Origin: an uncultured Flavobacteriales bacterium | GTDB lineage: Bacteria > Bacteroidota > Bacteroidia > Flavobacteriales_G > Salibacteraceae | Length of the DNA: 64,000 nt | NCBI GenBank assembly: GCA_943788775.1 | Contig: CALSRO010000006.1 | Location: 62,001 to 126,000 of the forward strand | Reading direction: 5' to 3' | In this document: positions 32,163-41,325 of the stretch, in pieces | How the letters are laid out: each line of letters begins with the position of its first letter | Numbering within the stretch: position 1 is the stretch's first letter | Translations under genes and position numbers: made by a program | Notes under the pieces: model-generated | The model's database searches: none | What the model saw: the letters and a program-made list of their open reading frames with translations, nothing else | Told to the model about the DNA's origin: nothing

Positions 32163-33147
32163 CACTTTTCTCGCGCGTGAAAGTAGCAACTTGTGCCTTG
32201 TCATTTACTAAGACTTCGGAAAGAGGTTTAGTAGGTATTTTAATCGAGTATGTCTTTCCTGATGAGTTTGGAAGGAAGTTATCTCTTAGCCAAGGATTTA
32301 GATACTTTAAAGCCTTGTAATTAATTTGATTTTCAAATGCAAAAACAGCCAAATCATCGATCGTTTCGGATACCTCAACCTCAGAATAGTGCAGGGGAGG
32401 GTAAAGATCCGATTCTCTAAAAGTGAACCCGAATCTAGACGGATCTGAAAGGATGGTTTTAGCAGCTAGTATGCGAAACAGGTATCTAGAAGTTTCTTCA
32501 TTTAGGACCAAATCGTAGTAATTAGTGGCTTGTTGGCGATCTAGTTGTTTTTGTAATCCAGCCATCCCCATGTTATAACTTGCCGCAGCCAGGGTCCAAT
32601 TACCAAACTTTTCTTTGGCTGTTTTCAAATAGGCACAGGCCGCCTTTGTTGATTTCTCGACATGATATCTTTCATCTATGCCATTGCTTACCTCCAAATC
32701 ATTTTCACTTGCTGCCGCTTTCATCAACTGCCAAAACCCAGTGGCGCCAGCGGGACTAACCACTTGTTCAAACCCGCTTTCAATTAGAGCTAAGTACTTA
32801 AAGTCTTCAGGCACACCTTCATCTTTAAGTATTCGTTCAATGACAGGAAACCATCTGTTGCTTCTTTTCAGGAATAACATTGTCTGAGATTGCCAATATG
32901 TATTGACCAGAAGCTCTCTATCGACCTTTTCTTTGACATCTATTAGGTTCAAAGGAACTTTTTCACCTGCAAAATCGAGTGATTTCGGGGTTGGGAGCGC
33001 ATAGACTTTATAATCTTCTTGGAAATTTGAAGCAACTTGCTCTTCAATTTTAGTTTCATTGGTAGAAGCTGTGAAAAGCCTTACCATCACAAATCCTAGG
33101 GTAATCGTTAATGCAAGACCAATTATCCTTTTTGTCATAGAATTCAT
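32128..33147 (-). CDS. Membrane-anchored lytic transglycosylase (MltD-like)
   Basis: From ATG 33147 (overlapping the upstream stop as ATGA) the 339-residue product has an N-terminal membrane anchor (TKRIIGLALTITLGFVMV). The SLT catalytic domain shows the catalytic Glu in YLALIESGFEQVVSP, AGATGFWQLMKAAASENDL, RYHVEKSTKAACAYLK and NWTLAAASYNMGMAGL, all typical of the MltD type. The C-terminal ~90 residues (ETIDDLAVFAFENQINYKAL, YSIKIPTK) resemble one degenerate LysM unit. It cleaves peptidoglycan to 1,6-anhydromuropeptides, perhaps opening the wall for the polysaccharide export machine encoded upstream. It overlaps uvrA by 35 bases. Confidence 0.9.
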   Translation of the reverse strand: MNSMTKRIIGLALTITLGFVMVRLFTASTNETKIEEQVASNFQEDYKVYALPTPKSLDFAGEKVPLNLIDVKEKVDRELLVNTYWQSQTMLFLKRSNRWFPVIERILKDEGVPEDFKYLALIESGFEQVVSPAGATGFWQLMKAAASENDLEVSNGIDERYHVEKSTKAACAYLKTAKEKFGNWTLAAASYNMGMAGLQKQLDRQQATNYYDLVLNEETSRYLFRILAAKTILSDPSRFGFTFRESDLYPPLHYSEVEVSETIDDLAVFAFENQINYKALKYLNPWLRDNFLPNSSGKTYSIKIPTKPLSEVLVNDKAQVATFTREKSDERDQKGAAEE

Positions 33148-34238
33148 GATTGTGATTGTATTTGTAGTTTTTGAAACTTTTCTTTTGATTTTTTCCAATG
33201 CGTGGTGCTGTATAAAAATATAATACTTAGGATAGAAAACAAGTATAGCGCACCTACATACATTTCAAGATGTTCTTGACCCAATAGATTGAGTGTTGAA
33301 ATCAATACAATCGAACACAACGCAATAATTATATATACAAACCCGACCTGTTTATCGGTGAGCCCAGCATGGGAAAGGTGATGTGTAGTATGGTCTCTTC
33401 CACCTACAAATGGCGATTGTCCTCGTCTTATTCTATTGATCGTGACCGTCATTGAATCCGCAATGGGAATAACGAATGCCGTGAGCACAATTGCCGCTTT
33501 TGAATACCAATGATGACCGATAATTAGGTTTTCATTATTCCAGAAAAAAATCACTCCAACACCAGCAAGTAACGCTCCTAACAATTGACTTCCCGTGTCC
33601 CCCATAAACATTTTAGCTGGATGCCAATTGAAGATCATGAATCCAAATAAAGCTGCTACCGTGCCACCACAAATCAGAGTGAAGAAAATACTGCTTATAT
33701 CAAGCGGAAGTGCGCAAACACCGGCACTAATCAATATCCCAATAGAGGCAATGGTGGTTATTCCATCCATATTGTCCAACATGTTAATGCTATTCATGAC
33801 GGAAATAGTCCAAAAGACTGTCAGCGCTGCATCTAGGTAGTAGTTGCCAAAGAAATCAATCTGAATGTCAGTGATTATCAAGATCAATCCACAAGTTAAT
33901 TGAGCAACAAATTTGAGCCAAGGCACTGTATTGAAGGCATCATCTACCAAACCAGTGAAAAAACCTAAAGTCACTATGGCAATCATAGCAAGTTCTACGC
34001 TGGATGGAGATTGTGAACGATCTTCGAATAAGAAGAAATAGGCCAAATATGCAATCAGGAATACGATAAAAAAAGAAATTCCACCAATGGCGGGTTTATA
34101 ATCGTCACTCCAACGAATTTCCGATTGATTGACCTCGTTTTTTCTACCAAGGGTTTTGGTCCATTTCAGTAAAACGAAGTTAAGAACCGAACTCAATACG
34201 AGTAAGCCAATGAATAGTATGAATAATGTTTTCTCCAT
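33144..34238 (-). CDS. Polyprenyl-phosphate N-acetylhexosamine-1-phosphate transferase (WecA/MraY family)
   Basis: This 364-residue protein has about 10 or 11 transmembrane helices and the family motifs: DYKPAIGGISFF, GLVDDAFNT (the Asp pair), SINMLDNMDGITT, FMGDTGSQLLGALLAGVG, and GGRDHTTHHLSHAGL (the HxHH-type metal site). It transfers a sugar 1-phosphate from a UDP-sugar to undecaprenyl phosphate, the first committed step of polysaccharide or O-antigen assembly. The context of Wza/Wzc and glycosyltransferases favours the WecA-like role over MraY. The ATG at 34238 is followed upstream by a TAGTTTTG box (34253-34246), so it may also have its own promoter. Confidence 0.9.
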   Translation of the reverse strand: MEKTLFILFIGLLVLSSVLNFVLLKWTKTLGRKNEVNQSEIRWSDDYKPAIGGISFFIVFLIAYLAYFFLFEDRSQSPSSVELAMIAIVTLGFFTGLVDDAFNTVPWLKFVAQLTCGLILIITDIQIDFFGNYYLDAALTVFWTISVMNSINMLDNMDGITTIASIGILISAGVCALPLDISSIFFTLICGGTVAALFGFMIFNWHPAKMFMGDTGSQLLGALLAGVGVIFFWNNENLIIGHHWYSKAAIVLTAFVIPIADSMTVTINRIRRGQSPFVGGRDHTTHHLSHAGLTDKQVGFVYIIIALCSIVLISTLNLLGQEHLEMYVGALYLFSILSIIFLYSTTHWKKSKEKFQKLQIQSQS

Positions 34239-34245
34239 CAAAAGT

Positions 34246-34253
34246 CAAAACTA
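34246..34253 (-). promoter_or_regulatory. Internal -7 box (TAGTTTTG) before the WecA-like gene
   Basis: An exact TAnnTTTG match lies seven bases before the ATG at 34238, inside a 71-base gap of the operon. No clear -33 element is seen. Confidence 0.35.
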
Positions 34254-34309
34254 TATACGACCCTTGTGTGGATAGGTTTTGAGATGAGAAGTTGTAAACA
34301 GTTTTATCC

Positions 34310-34852
34310 TTAGAACGGTGAATCGAAATTTGCCATGGATGGTTGCACTTTGTCTTTTTCAGAAACAATTCTTTCACCATCTGGCCATTTAATTGCTAAT
34401 GCTGGATCTCCCCAAAACAACCCCATTTCTGAATCACGATTATAATAGTCAGAGCACTTGTAGTTGACTATAGTATCATCCTCTAAGCAATAAAAACCGT
34501 GAGCGAAACCCTTTGGGACGAGGAACGAAAGTTTGTTCTTTTCATTCAATTCAATGGCAAAATGCTGACCAAAAGTGGGAGAGGCCTTGCGAATATCCAC
34601 GGCAACGTCTAATACAGCTCCGCGAACAACTCTAATTAGTTTGTCTTGGGCAAAAGGTGGAGCTTGTAAATGAAGCCCTCGCATTGATCCTTTTTGGCTC
34701 ATCGATTCATTTTCTTGAACAAAATCAATCTCAAATCCTGCATCTCGAAAATGTTGTCTTCGATAATTTTCAAAAAAGTATCCTCTTGAATCTTCAAACA
34801 CGGTGGGTTCGAAGATAATTAGGCCATCAATGAAGGTTTTTTTAATTGTCAA
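34310..34852 (-). CDS. rfbC: dTDP-4-dehydrorhamnose 3,5-epimerase
   Basis: The 180-residue cupin enzyme converts dTDP-4-keto-6-deoxyglucose to dTDP-4-keto-rhamnose. Signatures are FEPTVFEDSRGYFFENYR, MRGLHLQAPPFAQDKLIRV with the catalytic His, VVRGAVLDVAVDIRKASP and VPKGFAHGFYCLEDD. The start is TTG at 34852, which aligns with the family N-terminus. The other dTDP-rhamnose genes (rfbA, rfbB, rfbD) are not in this window. It lies 53 bases after the Wzc-like gene in the polysaccharide operon, implying that the polymer contains rhamnose or a related 6-deoxyhexose. Confidence 0.95.
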   Translation of the reverse strand: MTIKKTFIDGLIIFEPTVFEDSRGYFFENYRRQHFRDAGFEIDFVQENESMSQKGSMRGLHLQAPPFAQDKLIRVVRGAVLDVAVDIRKASPTFGQHFAIELNEKNKLSFLVPKGFAHGFYCLEDDTIVNYKCSDYYNRDSEMGLFWGDPALAIKWPDGERIVSEKDKVQPSMANFDSPF

Positions 34853-34905
34853 TCTGCTACTTGTTGAATGCGACTCGCGAAGGAAACGGTTTTTCTGAAT
34901 TAAAT

Positions 34906-37320
34906 CTAGTCCTCTTGATAATAACTATTTCCAGTGTTGACATAGCCATAACCATATCCATAACCATAGCCGTAACCATATCCATATTTAGAGCCATAAC
35001 CAGAACCGTATCTACGATATTTATTGCCCTCTAAATCGACTCCATTAAGTATCACTGATAGGTTCTTAATCTTATTCTCCTTAAAGACTCGGTTGACATT
35101 GGCCGTGAATGATTTTTTGGAGTAATCGCTTCTAAAAATATAGATTGGATAATCCGCCATTCTCAAACAAGTAATGCCATCCGTCACAAGCCCGACTGGG
35201 GGATTATCGATAATAACAATATCATAGATTTCCTTTAGCTCCTCGATTGTTTCTTGCAGTTTCCCATTAATAATTAATTCGCTTGGATTCGGTGGAATTG
35301 GCCCCGCTGTAATAAAGTGAAGTCCGTCCAGTTCACTTCTTCTGATCACCTCTTCAATCGTGTTCCGATTACTCAAAACAGTGCTCATTCCGGCTAAATT
35401 GTCGGTTCCAAAGCCCTCATGAATTCGTGGTCTCCTCATGTCCAAATCCAATATAATCACTTTTTTACCTCCATATGCCAAGATACCTCCAAGATTCAGA
35501 ACAACAAATGTTTTCCCTTCACCACTTATGGTTGATGTAATTGCAATTACTTTTTTCTCATCCTTAGATTCGAAAAACTCTAAATTGGTCCTAATCGTTC
35601 TAAAAGCTTCAGCCATACTTGACTTTGGTCGCTTATCAACTATCATTTGAGAATTAGGTATTGCCTTCGCATATTTTGGTATTATTCCGAGTACGCTAAT
35701 CTCTGGATGAAGTAATGCTCCGAGATCACCAACGTCAATATCATTGTGAAGTAGGTATCGACCAGCGATAATTAACACAGAAAACAATAAAGACAGCGCG
35801 ATGGCCACTGAATAGATTGCTGGTTTTTTTGGACTTATGGGTGTCCTGCTGGAAGTTGGTTTTTGCAGAATGGTGTTTTCGGGAACAAAACCAGCTTTAG
35901 AGATACTAAATTCAGTTTTCTTCTCAAGAAGCATGGTATAATACTTTTCATGTGAATTGAAAACCCTTTCTAGTCTGGCGTACTCAATTTCCCGCGTTGG
36001 AAGATCAAGAAAATTATCCTCGATGCTTTTGATCTTCGCCATGCTGTGCTCCCTCAAAGAAACCAAGCGCTTATGCATTACCTCCAGGCTCTTTAAAATC
36101 AGCGTTTTTTGCAATTCAATTTGTTGATTATATATTATCACATTAGGATTTTCTCTAGTTGCACTGCCTAAGATTCGATTTCTACTGGTTACCAACTTTT
36201 GTAATTCCAATATATGCTGTTCAACATTGTTTTCGAACTCAGTACCTGCAAGTACGGGCAATAGGGAGTATATATCAATTCCTGTTTTTTCAGCGTCAAT
36301 ACTCTCTGACAACTCTACTAGAAGGTCGATCTTTAGGTCAATTTCAGCCTTCTCTTTTTCAATAACATTTACGCGCTGTATGTAGCTGGATGATATTTCC
36401 TTCTTTTCAACCAGCCTAGTACGTTGTTTAAAATCAGTGATTAAATCCTCTGAAATTTTCAGTTTAGAATAAACCTCTTCTATTTGCTCATTAATAAACT
36501 CTATAACTTGATTGGCACTTTCAGATTTGCGTTCAACATCAAATAGGAGGTATTGATCGGCAATCGCACCACATATGTCGATAGCTTTCTTAGCGTTGTT
36601 ATCGGTAACAGTAATCAGTATTGTTTTTGCCGAAGAGTTTTGTAGAACAATCTTATAGTTCTTTTTTAAATCCTTGACTAATTGATCTATGGAGTTGATT
36701 ACAAAATAGTGGCGATCTTTTGACAGCACACCGGATTCTATATTGAAGCCAGCATCGTTTCTAAGAGATACAGATAGAGTAAGATAATCATTGGAAATTG
36801 TATCGCCTATTTGAAAAGCTTCTTTGAAATTTTCACCGTTAACGTTGTATTCACATGAAACGTCCCCATTCTTGTCAAATTCAAGATATATGCGCCTATT
36901 ATAAATGAGAGGGTTGTTAACCTCAAAAAGAACTTCGTAATTATTTGATAAATAGTTTTCGTGATCTAAAACTTCACCTTCTACATAATAACTCACTTCA
37001 AGAGGCAGTTCGCTTACGACTCGCTTGAAAAATTCAGGTGATCGAAGAAGCTCAATATCTTTTGAGATATCAGCATCTTCATATATATCTCCAACGTTTA
37101 GTATTCTATTAGCTTGATTCTCATTGATAATCTGAATTATAGATTTCGATTGATAAAGTGGCTGGGTATAGTAGATATAGGTGTATGCACTACCTATAGC
37201 AATAATGAATACAAGTAATATCCAGGGCAATGATTTTGCCGCAAATTGAATAAGTAAGCCTAAGTCAAACTGACTAGAGTTTAACAATGACTGATTTTCA
37301 TTTTGATCAATTTGGCTCAT
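34906..37320 (-). CDS. Wzc-like polysaccharide co-polymerase / tyrosine autokinase
   Basis: The 804-residue protein has a Wzz domain between two transmembrane helices (about 27-50 and 505-525) with a long periplasmic coiled coil. A cytoplasmic BY-kinase domain follows: Walker A STISGEGKTFVVLN, Walker A' VIILDLDMRRPRIHEG, Walker B IVIIDNPPVG. The C-terminus is a tyrosine cluster with 13 Tyr in the last ~38 residues, including seven consecutive Gly-Tyr dipeptides encoded by a six-base DNA repeat (34941-34986). Phosphorylation of this cluster controls assembly cycles of the Wza-Wzc export complex. The gene follows the Wza-like gene by 11 bases. Confidence 0.95.
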   Translation of the reverse strand: MSQIDQNENQSLLNSSQFDLGLLIQFAAKSLPWILLVFIIAIGSAYTYIYYTQPLYQSKSIIQIINENQANRILNVGDIYEDADISKDIELLRSPEFFKRVVSELPLEVSYYVEGEVLDHENYLSNNYEVLFEVNNPLIYNRRIYLEFDKNGDVSCEYNVNGENFKEAFQIGDTISNDYLTLSVSLRNDAGFNIESGVLSKDRHYFVINSIDQLVKDLKKNYKIVLQNSSAKTILITVTDNNAKKAIDICGAIADQYLLFDVERKSESANQVIEFINEQIEEVYSKLKISEDLITDFKQRTRLVEKKEISSSYIQRVNVIEKEKAEIDLKIDLLVELSESIDAEKTGIDIYSLLPVLAGTEFENNVEQHILELQKLVTSRNRILGSATRENPNVIIYNQQIELQKTLILKSLEVMHKRLVSLREHSMAKIKSIEDNFLDLPTREIEYARLERVFNSHEKYYTMLLEKKTEFSISKAGFVPENTILQKPTSSRTPISPKKPAIYSVAIALSLLFSVLIIAGRYLLHNDIDVGDLGALLHPEISVLGIIPKYAKAIPNSQMIVDKRPKSSMAEAFRTIRTNLEFFESKDEKKVIAITSTISGEGKTFVVLNLGGILAYGGKKVIILDLDMRRPRIHEGFGTDNLAGMSTVLSNRNTIEEVIRRSELDGLHFITAGPIPPNPSELIINGKLQETIEELKEIYDIVIIDNPPVGLVTDGITCLRMADYPIYIFRSDYSKKSFTANVNRVFKENKIKNLSVILNGVDLEGNKYRRYGSGYGSKYGYGYGYGYGYGYGYVNTGNSYYQED
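34941..34986 (-). repeat. Six-base tandem repeat encoding the Gly-Tyr tail of the Wzc-like kinase
   Basis: The plus strand reads successive units CATAGC, CATAAC, CATATC, CATAAC, CATAGC, CGTAAC, CATATC, each encoding Tyr-Gly on the minus strand. Units differ at the third codon positions, so the array is degenerate but could still gain or lose units without a frame change. Confidence 0.8.
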
Positions 37321-37331
37321 CAAATGCTAGA

Positions 37332-38117
37332 TTACCTATTTGCGAAATTTGTTACGATCAGATAGGTCGCAATTGAGTTTGTGATTAAAGCCATTATTTG
37401 ACCGGTAGCTGAGAGGACCTTTTTTGCCACAAAATAACTGGGTTCAACATAAACAATATCATTGGCTCGGATATAGTGCATGTTTGCTTCAGCAAGTCCA
37501 ATCGCGGATGACATATCCACTTCAAACACTTCAGGGTTTTTTAAATCTCCTCGAAACACCTTTACTCTGTGAGCTTTACCTCCATCGCTGATACCTCCTG
37601 CCAAGGCAAGGGCTTCGACAATAGTTATGTATTCGTTGGTGATTGGTAAAACCTTGGCATCACCGCCTTTTCCTGGAAAAACCGTAATTCTTCGGTTTTG
37701 AATTTGTAATAAAATGTATGGCTCCTGGTAGTAGTCGCTATACCTGGTTTCTAGCATTGCCTCAGCCTCTTTCAAGTTAAAACCAACGATTTTAATTCTA
37801 CCAAGAATTGGCAAGTTGATTGAACTATCCGCTTCAACTAGGTATGGAAACGCATTCTGTGAATTGATTTGTTGCCTAGCCTGATTACCGTCATCTAATG
37901 TGGACAGGTCGATTATTTTAAAACCTTGATTTGAAAACAATCGAAATGTTAAGATATCTCCTGTTTTGATTAAGTGGTCTCTCGCCAGCGTATCTTCAGC
38001 CACAGCATATGGATAATCCTTTTTGGTTTTAAGCATAACGCTAGGGTTGAAAATTCTACAACTCGAAAAAACGATAGTTAAAACAAGTAAATAAAGGGCG
38101 ATTCGAATATTTTTCAT
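37332..38117 (-). CDS. Wza-like polysaccharide export lipoprotein
   Basis: The 261-residue protein has a lipoprotein signal (LLVLTIVFSSC, Cys20). It contains the Poly_export/PES domain (HLIKTGDILTFRLFSNQGF, EADSSINLPILGRIKIVGF, EAEAMLETRYSDYYQEPYIL) and a SLBB-type beta-grasp (VFPGKGGDAKVLPITNEYI, EALALAGGISDGGKAHRVKV, ANDIVYVEPSY). A hydrophobic C-terminal helix (SATGQIMALITNSIATYLIV) could span the outer membrane. It forms the outer-membrane conduit for polysaccharide with the adjacent Wzc-like kinase. A perfect 7-bp dyad (38131-38149) and a TTACTTTG octamer lie upstream. Confidence 0.93.
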   Translation of the reverse strand: MKNIRIALYLLVLTIVFSSCRIFNPSVMLKTKKDYPYAVAEDTLARDHLIKTGDILTFRLFSNQGFKIIDLSTLDDGNQARQQINSQNAFPYLVEADSSINLPILGRIKIVGFNLKEAEAMLETRYSDYYQEPYILLQIQNRRITVFPGKGGDAKVLPITNEYITIVEALALAGGISDGGKAHRVKVFRGDLKNPEVFEVDMSSAIGLAEANMHYIRANDIVYVEPSYFVAKKVLSATGQIMALITNSIATYLIVTNFANR

Positions 38118-38130
38118 GTTTCCTTAAAAG

Positions 38131-38149
38131 TACTTTGAAATACAAAGTA
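38131..38149. promoter_or_regulatory. Perfect dyad upstream of the Wza-like gene
   Basis: TACTTTG-AAATA-CAAAGTA is an exact 7-bp inverted repeat with a five-base spacer, in the 50-base gap between the GT4 and Wza-like genes. The minus-strand arm overlaps TTACTTTG (38150-38143), a near -7 box, so an operator over an internal promoter is possible; an RNA hairpin is the alternative. Confidence 0.4.
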
Positions 38150-38167
38150 ATGGATTTTAATTGTTGA

Positions 38168-39373
38168 CTAACTAACTTTTTTCATCAATTCTGAATAGAG
38201 TTGGGCAATATCACTCACTAATCTTTGGTAGTGGAACTTTTTTAAAGCGTTTTCCTTACCAGCATCTCCCATTTTAAGTCGTAGATCCTGATCATTAATC
38301 AACCTGTCAAGATGTTGAACAAATGCCAATGTGTCCTTAGTCCCGCATAAAAGCGCAGACTCATTCTCAAGAACTATATCATTTATGCCTCCGACTTTAG
38401 TTGATAACACCGGCTTTGACGCACTTTGAGCTTCTATTAGACTGACTGGCGTGCCTTCATTTAAAGAGGTTAGACATACAATTTCACAACCCGCATAAAC
38501 CCTATCGACATCTTTGACCCAGGAAGTAAAGCACACTGGATTTTTGGTGCTTGGGGCGGAGTTTTTTGTAAAACCGATATTCAGTTCATTCAGTTTTTGT
38601 TCGAGATTTTCACGGCTTTCTCCATCCCCAACAATGAAAAATCGAAGGTTATCATATCCTCTATCACTCAGTGCGCGGATGGCTTCAATAAAGAGTTCAT
38701 GATTCTTAATGGGTACAAGTCTTCCCACAATCACAATCGCAATGTCATCTGGTTTCAGATCATATCTTTCTCTGAAATCCTTTCTTTTCTCAACTGTGCC
38801 TGTATAGAATCTTTCAAGGTCAAATCCCAAAGGAATGACTTCAATTTTGTCAGGTGGGCAAATAAGGTGTTCAGTGCCAATTTCAATTTTTTGTTGTTTG
38901 CTAATAGCAATGATTCGTGTCGATCTTTTGGCCAACCACCTTTCTAACGATTTGTAAAAATTCGTCTTGAAGTCTCCGAAATAGGAGTGAAACACATGCC
39001 CATGAAAAGTGTGGAGAATTACAGGTACATTGTTTCTATACGCAGCGAGTCGACCTAAGAATCCAGATTTTGAGGCGTGTGTGTGTACAATGTCTGGTTT
39101 AAATTCTTTAATAATTTGGCTTATTTGTCGATAAGCTGAAATGTCACTTAAACCAATCGACCTTCGCATGTTTTGTATCAACGTGGGCTTTAAGTCTAGA
39201 CTGTCCAATATGAATTCGGATGAAGCCTCTGATTCGTCCTTCGCACCGCCAACCAGCATAGTTTCGAATCGATCATCCAGATACTTGGTTAAGTAAGCCG
39301 CATTGTATGTTGGACCTCCAATGTTAAATCGGTTGATTATTCGTAGGACTTTGATTTTTTTATTCTGTTCCAA
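38168..39373 (-). CDS. Family 4 glycosyltransferase
   Basis: The protein starts at TTG 39373, one base after the asnB stop, giving 401 residues; the open frame extends 51 codons further into asnB but that part has no GT sequence. The GT-B fold shows IKVLRIINRFNIGGPTYNAA at the N-terminus, PDIVHTHASKSGFLGRLAA, IIAISKQQKIEIGTEHLI, and in the C-terminal half IVGRLVPIKNHELFIEAI, EIVCLTSLNEGTPVSLIEAQ (the E-x7-E motif of retaining GT4 enzymes). It probably adds a sugar to the lipid-linked repeat unit made by this operon. The specificity is unknown. Confidence 0.92.
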   Translation of the reverse strand: MEQNKKIKVLRIINRFNIGGPTYNAAYLTKYLDDRFETMLVGGAKDESEASSEFILDSLDLKPTLIQNMRRSIGLSDISAYRQISQIIKEFKPDIVHTHASKSGFLGRLAAYRNNVPVILHTFHGHVFHSYFGDFKTNFYKSLERWLAKRSTRIIAISKQQKIEIGTEHLICPPDKIEVIPLGFDLERFYTGTVEKRKDFRERYDLKPDDIAIVIVGRLVPIKNHELFIEAIRALSDRGYDNLRFFIVGDGESRENLEQKLNELNIGFTKNSAPSTKNPVCFTSWVKDVDRVYAGCEIVCLTSLNEGTPVSLIEAQSASKPVLSTKVGGINDIVLENESALLCGTKDTLAFVQHLDRLINDQDLRLKMGDAGKENALKKFHYQRLVSDIAQLYSELMKKVS

Positions 39374-39374
39374 C

Positions 39375-41306
39375 TTACATGTACTTTTTATACCATGTTT
39401 GAAAGACCATGAAAGACCATGCCCAAGTTGCCGAGTCCCCTGGGTTTTTTGAAAAAAGTTTTGACGAATACTCCTTAAGTGCAGCTGGGTTAAACAAGCC
39501 TTGTTCAAGAATGAACTGCTCGTCATTTACATACGATTCAAATCGAGATCGGAATCCTCCTGTCATCCACTCAAGAAGCGGGACTTCAAAACCTTTCTTA
39601 GCTCTATCAAAAACTTCGTTTGGTAAAATGTCGCGATACGAGTCCTGAAGAATTTTCTTTTTCATATGGTGATTAACCTTAAACATGATGGGCAATCTAA
39701 AGGCAAATTTGACGATAGTCTGATCGAGTAGTGGAGTGCGTACTTCGAGGTGATGTTTCATACTGCCGAAATCAACCTTAAATAGCATGTCGTTTGGCAG
39801 GACCATTTTGGCGTCAGTAAGCAGTACTTCGTTTAATGTACCTGTTTTTGATAATGCCTTTAATAAGTAGTCTTTGCGCTTTTTGTAATCAAACCCAATG
39901 TCGGATAATCGCTGTTGTCGTTCTAATATTTCTTCGCGCATTAAGTAATTCGCTTGCTCTTCATTTAGAACTCCGGCCCATCGCCAATAGCGATCTCTTT
40001 TGCTCATTGAATAACCATCTCCGAATTTTTGAATTTGCCTGATTGTATTCGAAATTTTACCTGAACGAGAAGAGGGTAAATGTGTAAATAAAGGTGCTAA
40101 TCTCCCTACAGTATGTTCAGCAAATTTTGGATTTCGCAACCTGAATTCAGCAGCGTGTTTGTGGTAACCAGCAAATAGTTCATCGCCTCCATCACCACTG
40201 AGAGCAACTCTCAAATGTTGTCCAACTTTTCGTGATAGTATGTTCACATTTAAAATGGAACTATCTCCAAAAGGTTCGTCAATGTGTTCTAAAAACTCCT
40301 CGGTAGATGATAATAATTCTTCATCGGTCAATTCGAAAACATGATGTTCTACACCGATGTGCTTTGCTGCTTTACGTGCATAATTGGATTCATCGTAATA
40401 CTTGTGATTTTGGAAACCGATACTATAAGCAGCAATGTCGCTTTTCTCTTGTTTGGCTATGGCAGTGATTATACTAGAATCAATTCCTCCACTCAGAAAG
40501 GTGCCAACAGGAACGTCAGCCACTAACCTTCGTCTAACTGATTCGCGAACAAATCGCTTCAAAACGGCCTGTGATTGTTTGTAATCATGAGCGCTCATCG
40601 CCTTTTCCTCGGCAGGGTCGTATGGAATTTCATACCAGACTTCTGAGTTAAACACTAGCTTATTCTCAGAAATGGACACTTCGGCACAATTTCCAGGTTC
40701 TAGCTTGAAATGTCTTTGTAGAATGGTATGTGGGGCGGGAATATAATTTAGTTTGAAAAAAGTAAAGGCTGAAACTTTGTCTAGCTCTCGCTTGAAATCG
40801 AAGGCAAGCAAACTTTTCATTTCTGATGCGAAAGCGAAGTGATCATCGTCAAAAAAATAAACCAGAGGTTTGATTCCCATCCGATCACGAGCCATGAAAA
40901 CGGAATTACTCTCTCGGTCATAAACTGCGAAGGCAAAACATCCATTAAGTTTGGCCAAACTCTTCTTGCCGTTCAGTATGAATTGATAGAGTAGTACTTC
41001 TGTGTCGCTTTCAGTACGAAAAACTATTCCACCATTTTCGCATTCTTCCTTTAATTCTTTATAGTTATAAATTTCTCCATTGAAAACGATAGTGTATCTT
41101 CCTGTAGCATCCGTCAATGGTTGGTTTGATCTTGCTTCTAGATCGATGATGCTCAAACGGGTGTGAGCTAAGGCGACATTTTTATTATGAATAAGATCTT
41201 GGAAGTCGGGTCCGCGATGCTTCAATAAATCAGCAGCCAAGGCTACCTTAGCTAATTCTGTATCATCCAATTCATTCCTAGAGATTAAACCTAATATTCC
41301 ACACAT
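39375..41306 (-). CDS. asnB: Asparagine synthase (glutamine-hydrolysing)
   Basis: The 643-residue enzyme has an N-terminal class II glutamine amidotransferase domain with nucleophile Cys2 (MCGILGLIS) and RLSIIDLEARSNQPL, VFNGEIYNYKEL. The synthase domain has the PP-loop LSGGIDSS (271-278) and ALSGDGGDELFAGYHKH. It matches the AsnB/exosortase-type asn synthases common in polysaccharide clusters, which may form asparagine or amidate a sugar acid in the polymer. It lies 19 bases downstream of the DUF2064 gene and one base upstream of the GT4 start. Its placement suggests an amidated uronic acid, but that is inference. Confidence 0.93.
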   Translation of the reverse strand: MCGILGLISRNELDDTELAKVALAADLLKHRGPDFQDLIHNKNVALAHTRLSIIDLEARSNQPLTDATGRYTIVFNGEIYNYKELKEECENGGIVFRTESDTEVLLYQFILNGKKSLAKLNGCFAFAVYDRESNSVFMARDRMGIKPLVYFFDDDHFAFASEMKSLLAFDFKRELDKVSAFTFFKLNYIPAPHTILQRHFKLEPGNCAEVSISENKLVFNSEVWYEIPYDPAEEKAMSAHDYKQSQAVLKRFVRESVRRRLVADVPVGTFLSGGIDSSIITAIAKQEKSDIAAYSIGFQNHKYYDESNYARKAAKHIGVEHHVFELTDEELLSSTEEFLEHIDEPFGDSSILNVNILSRKVGQHLRVALSGDGGDELFAGYHKHAAEFRLRNPKFAEHTVGRLAPLFTHLPSSRSGKISNTIRQIQKFGDGYSMSKRDRYWRWAGVLNEEQANYLMREEILERQQRLSDIGFDYKKRKDYLLKALSKTGTLNEVLLTDAKMVLPNDMLFKVDFGSMKHHLEVRTPLLDQTIVKFAFRLPIMFKVNHHMKKKILQDSYRDILPNEVFDRAKKGFEVPLLEWMTGGFRSRFESYVNDEQFILEQGLFNPAALKEYSSKLFSKNPGDSATWAWSFMVFQTWYKKYM

Positions 41307-41325
41307 GATGATTGCAATTTTTTCA

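Noticed and set aside
34941..34986. CRISPR-like or non-coding tandem repeat
   Set aside because: The six-base units are codons of the Gly-Tyr tail of the Wzc-like kinase, with no spacers.
39374..39526. Extended N-terminus of the GT4 protein overlapping asnB
   Set aside because: The extra 51 codons are antisense-free but lie in the conserved asnB C-terminus in another frame and show no glycosyltransferase sequence; TTG at 39373 fits the family start.
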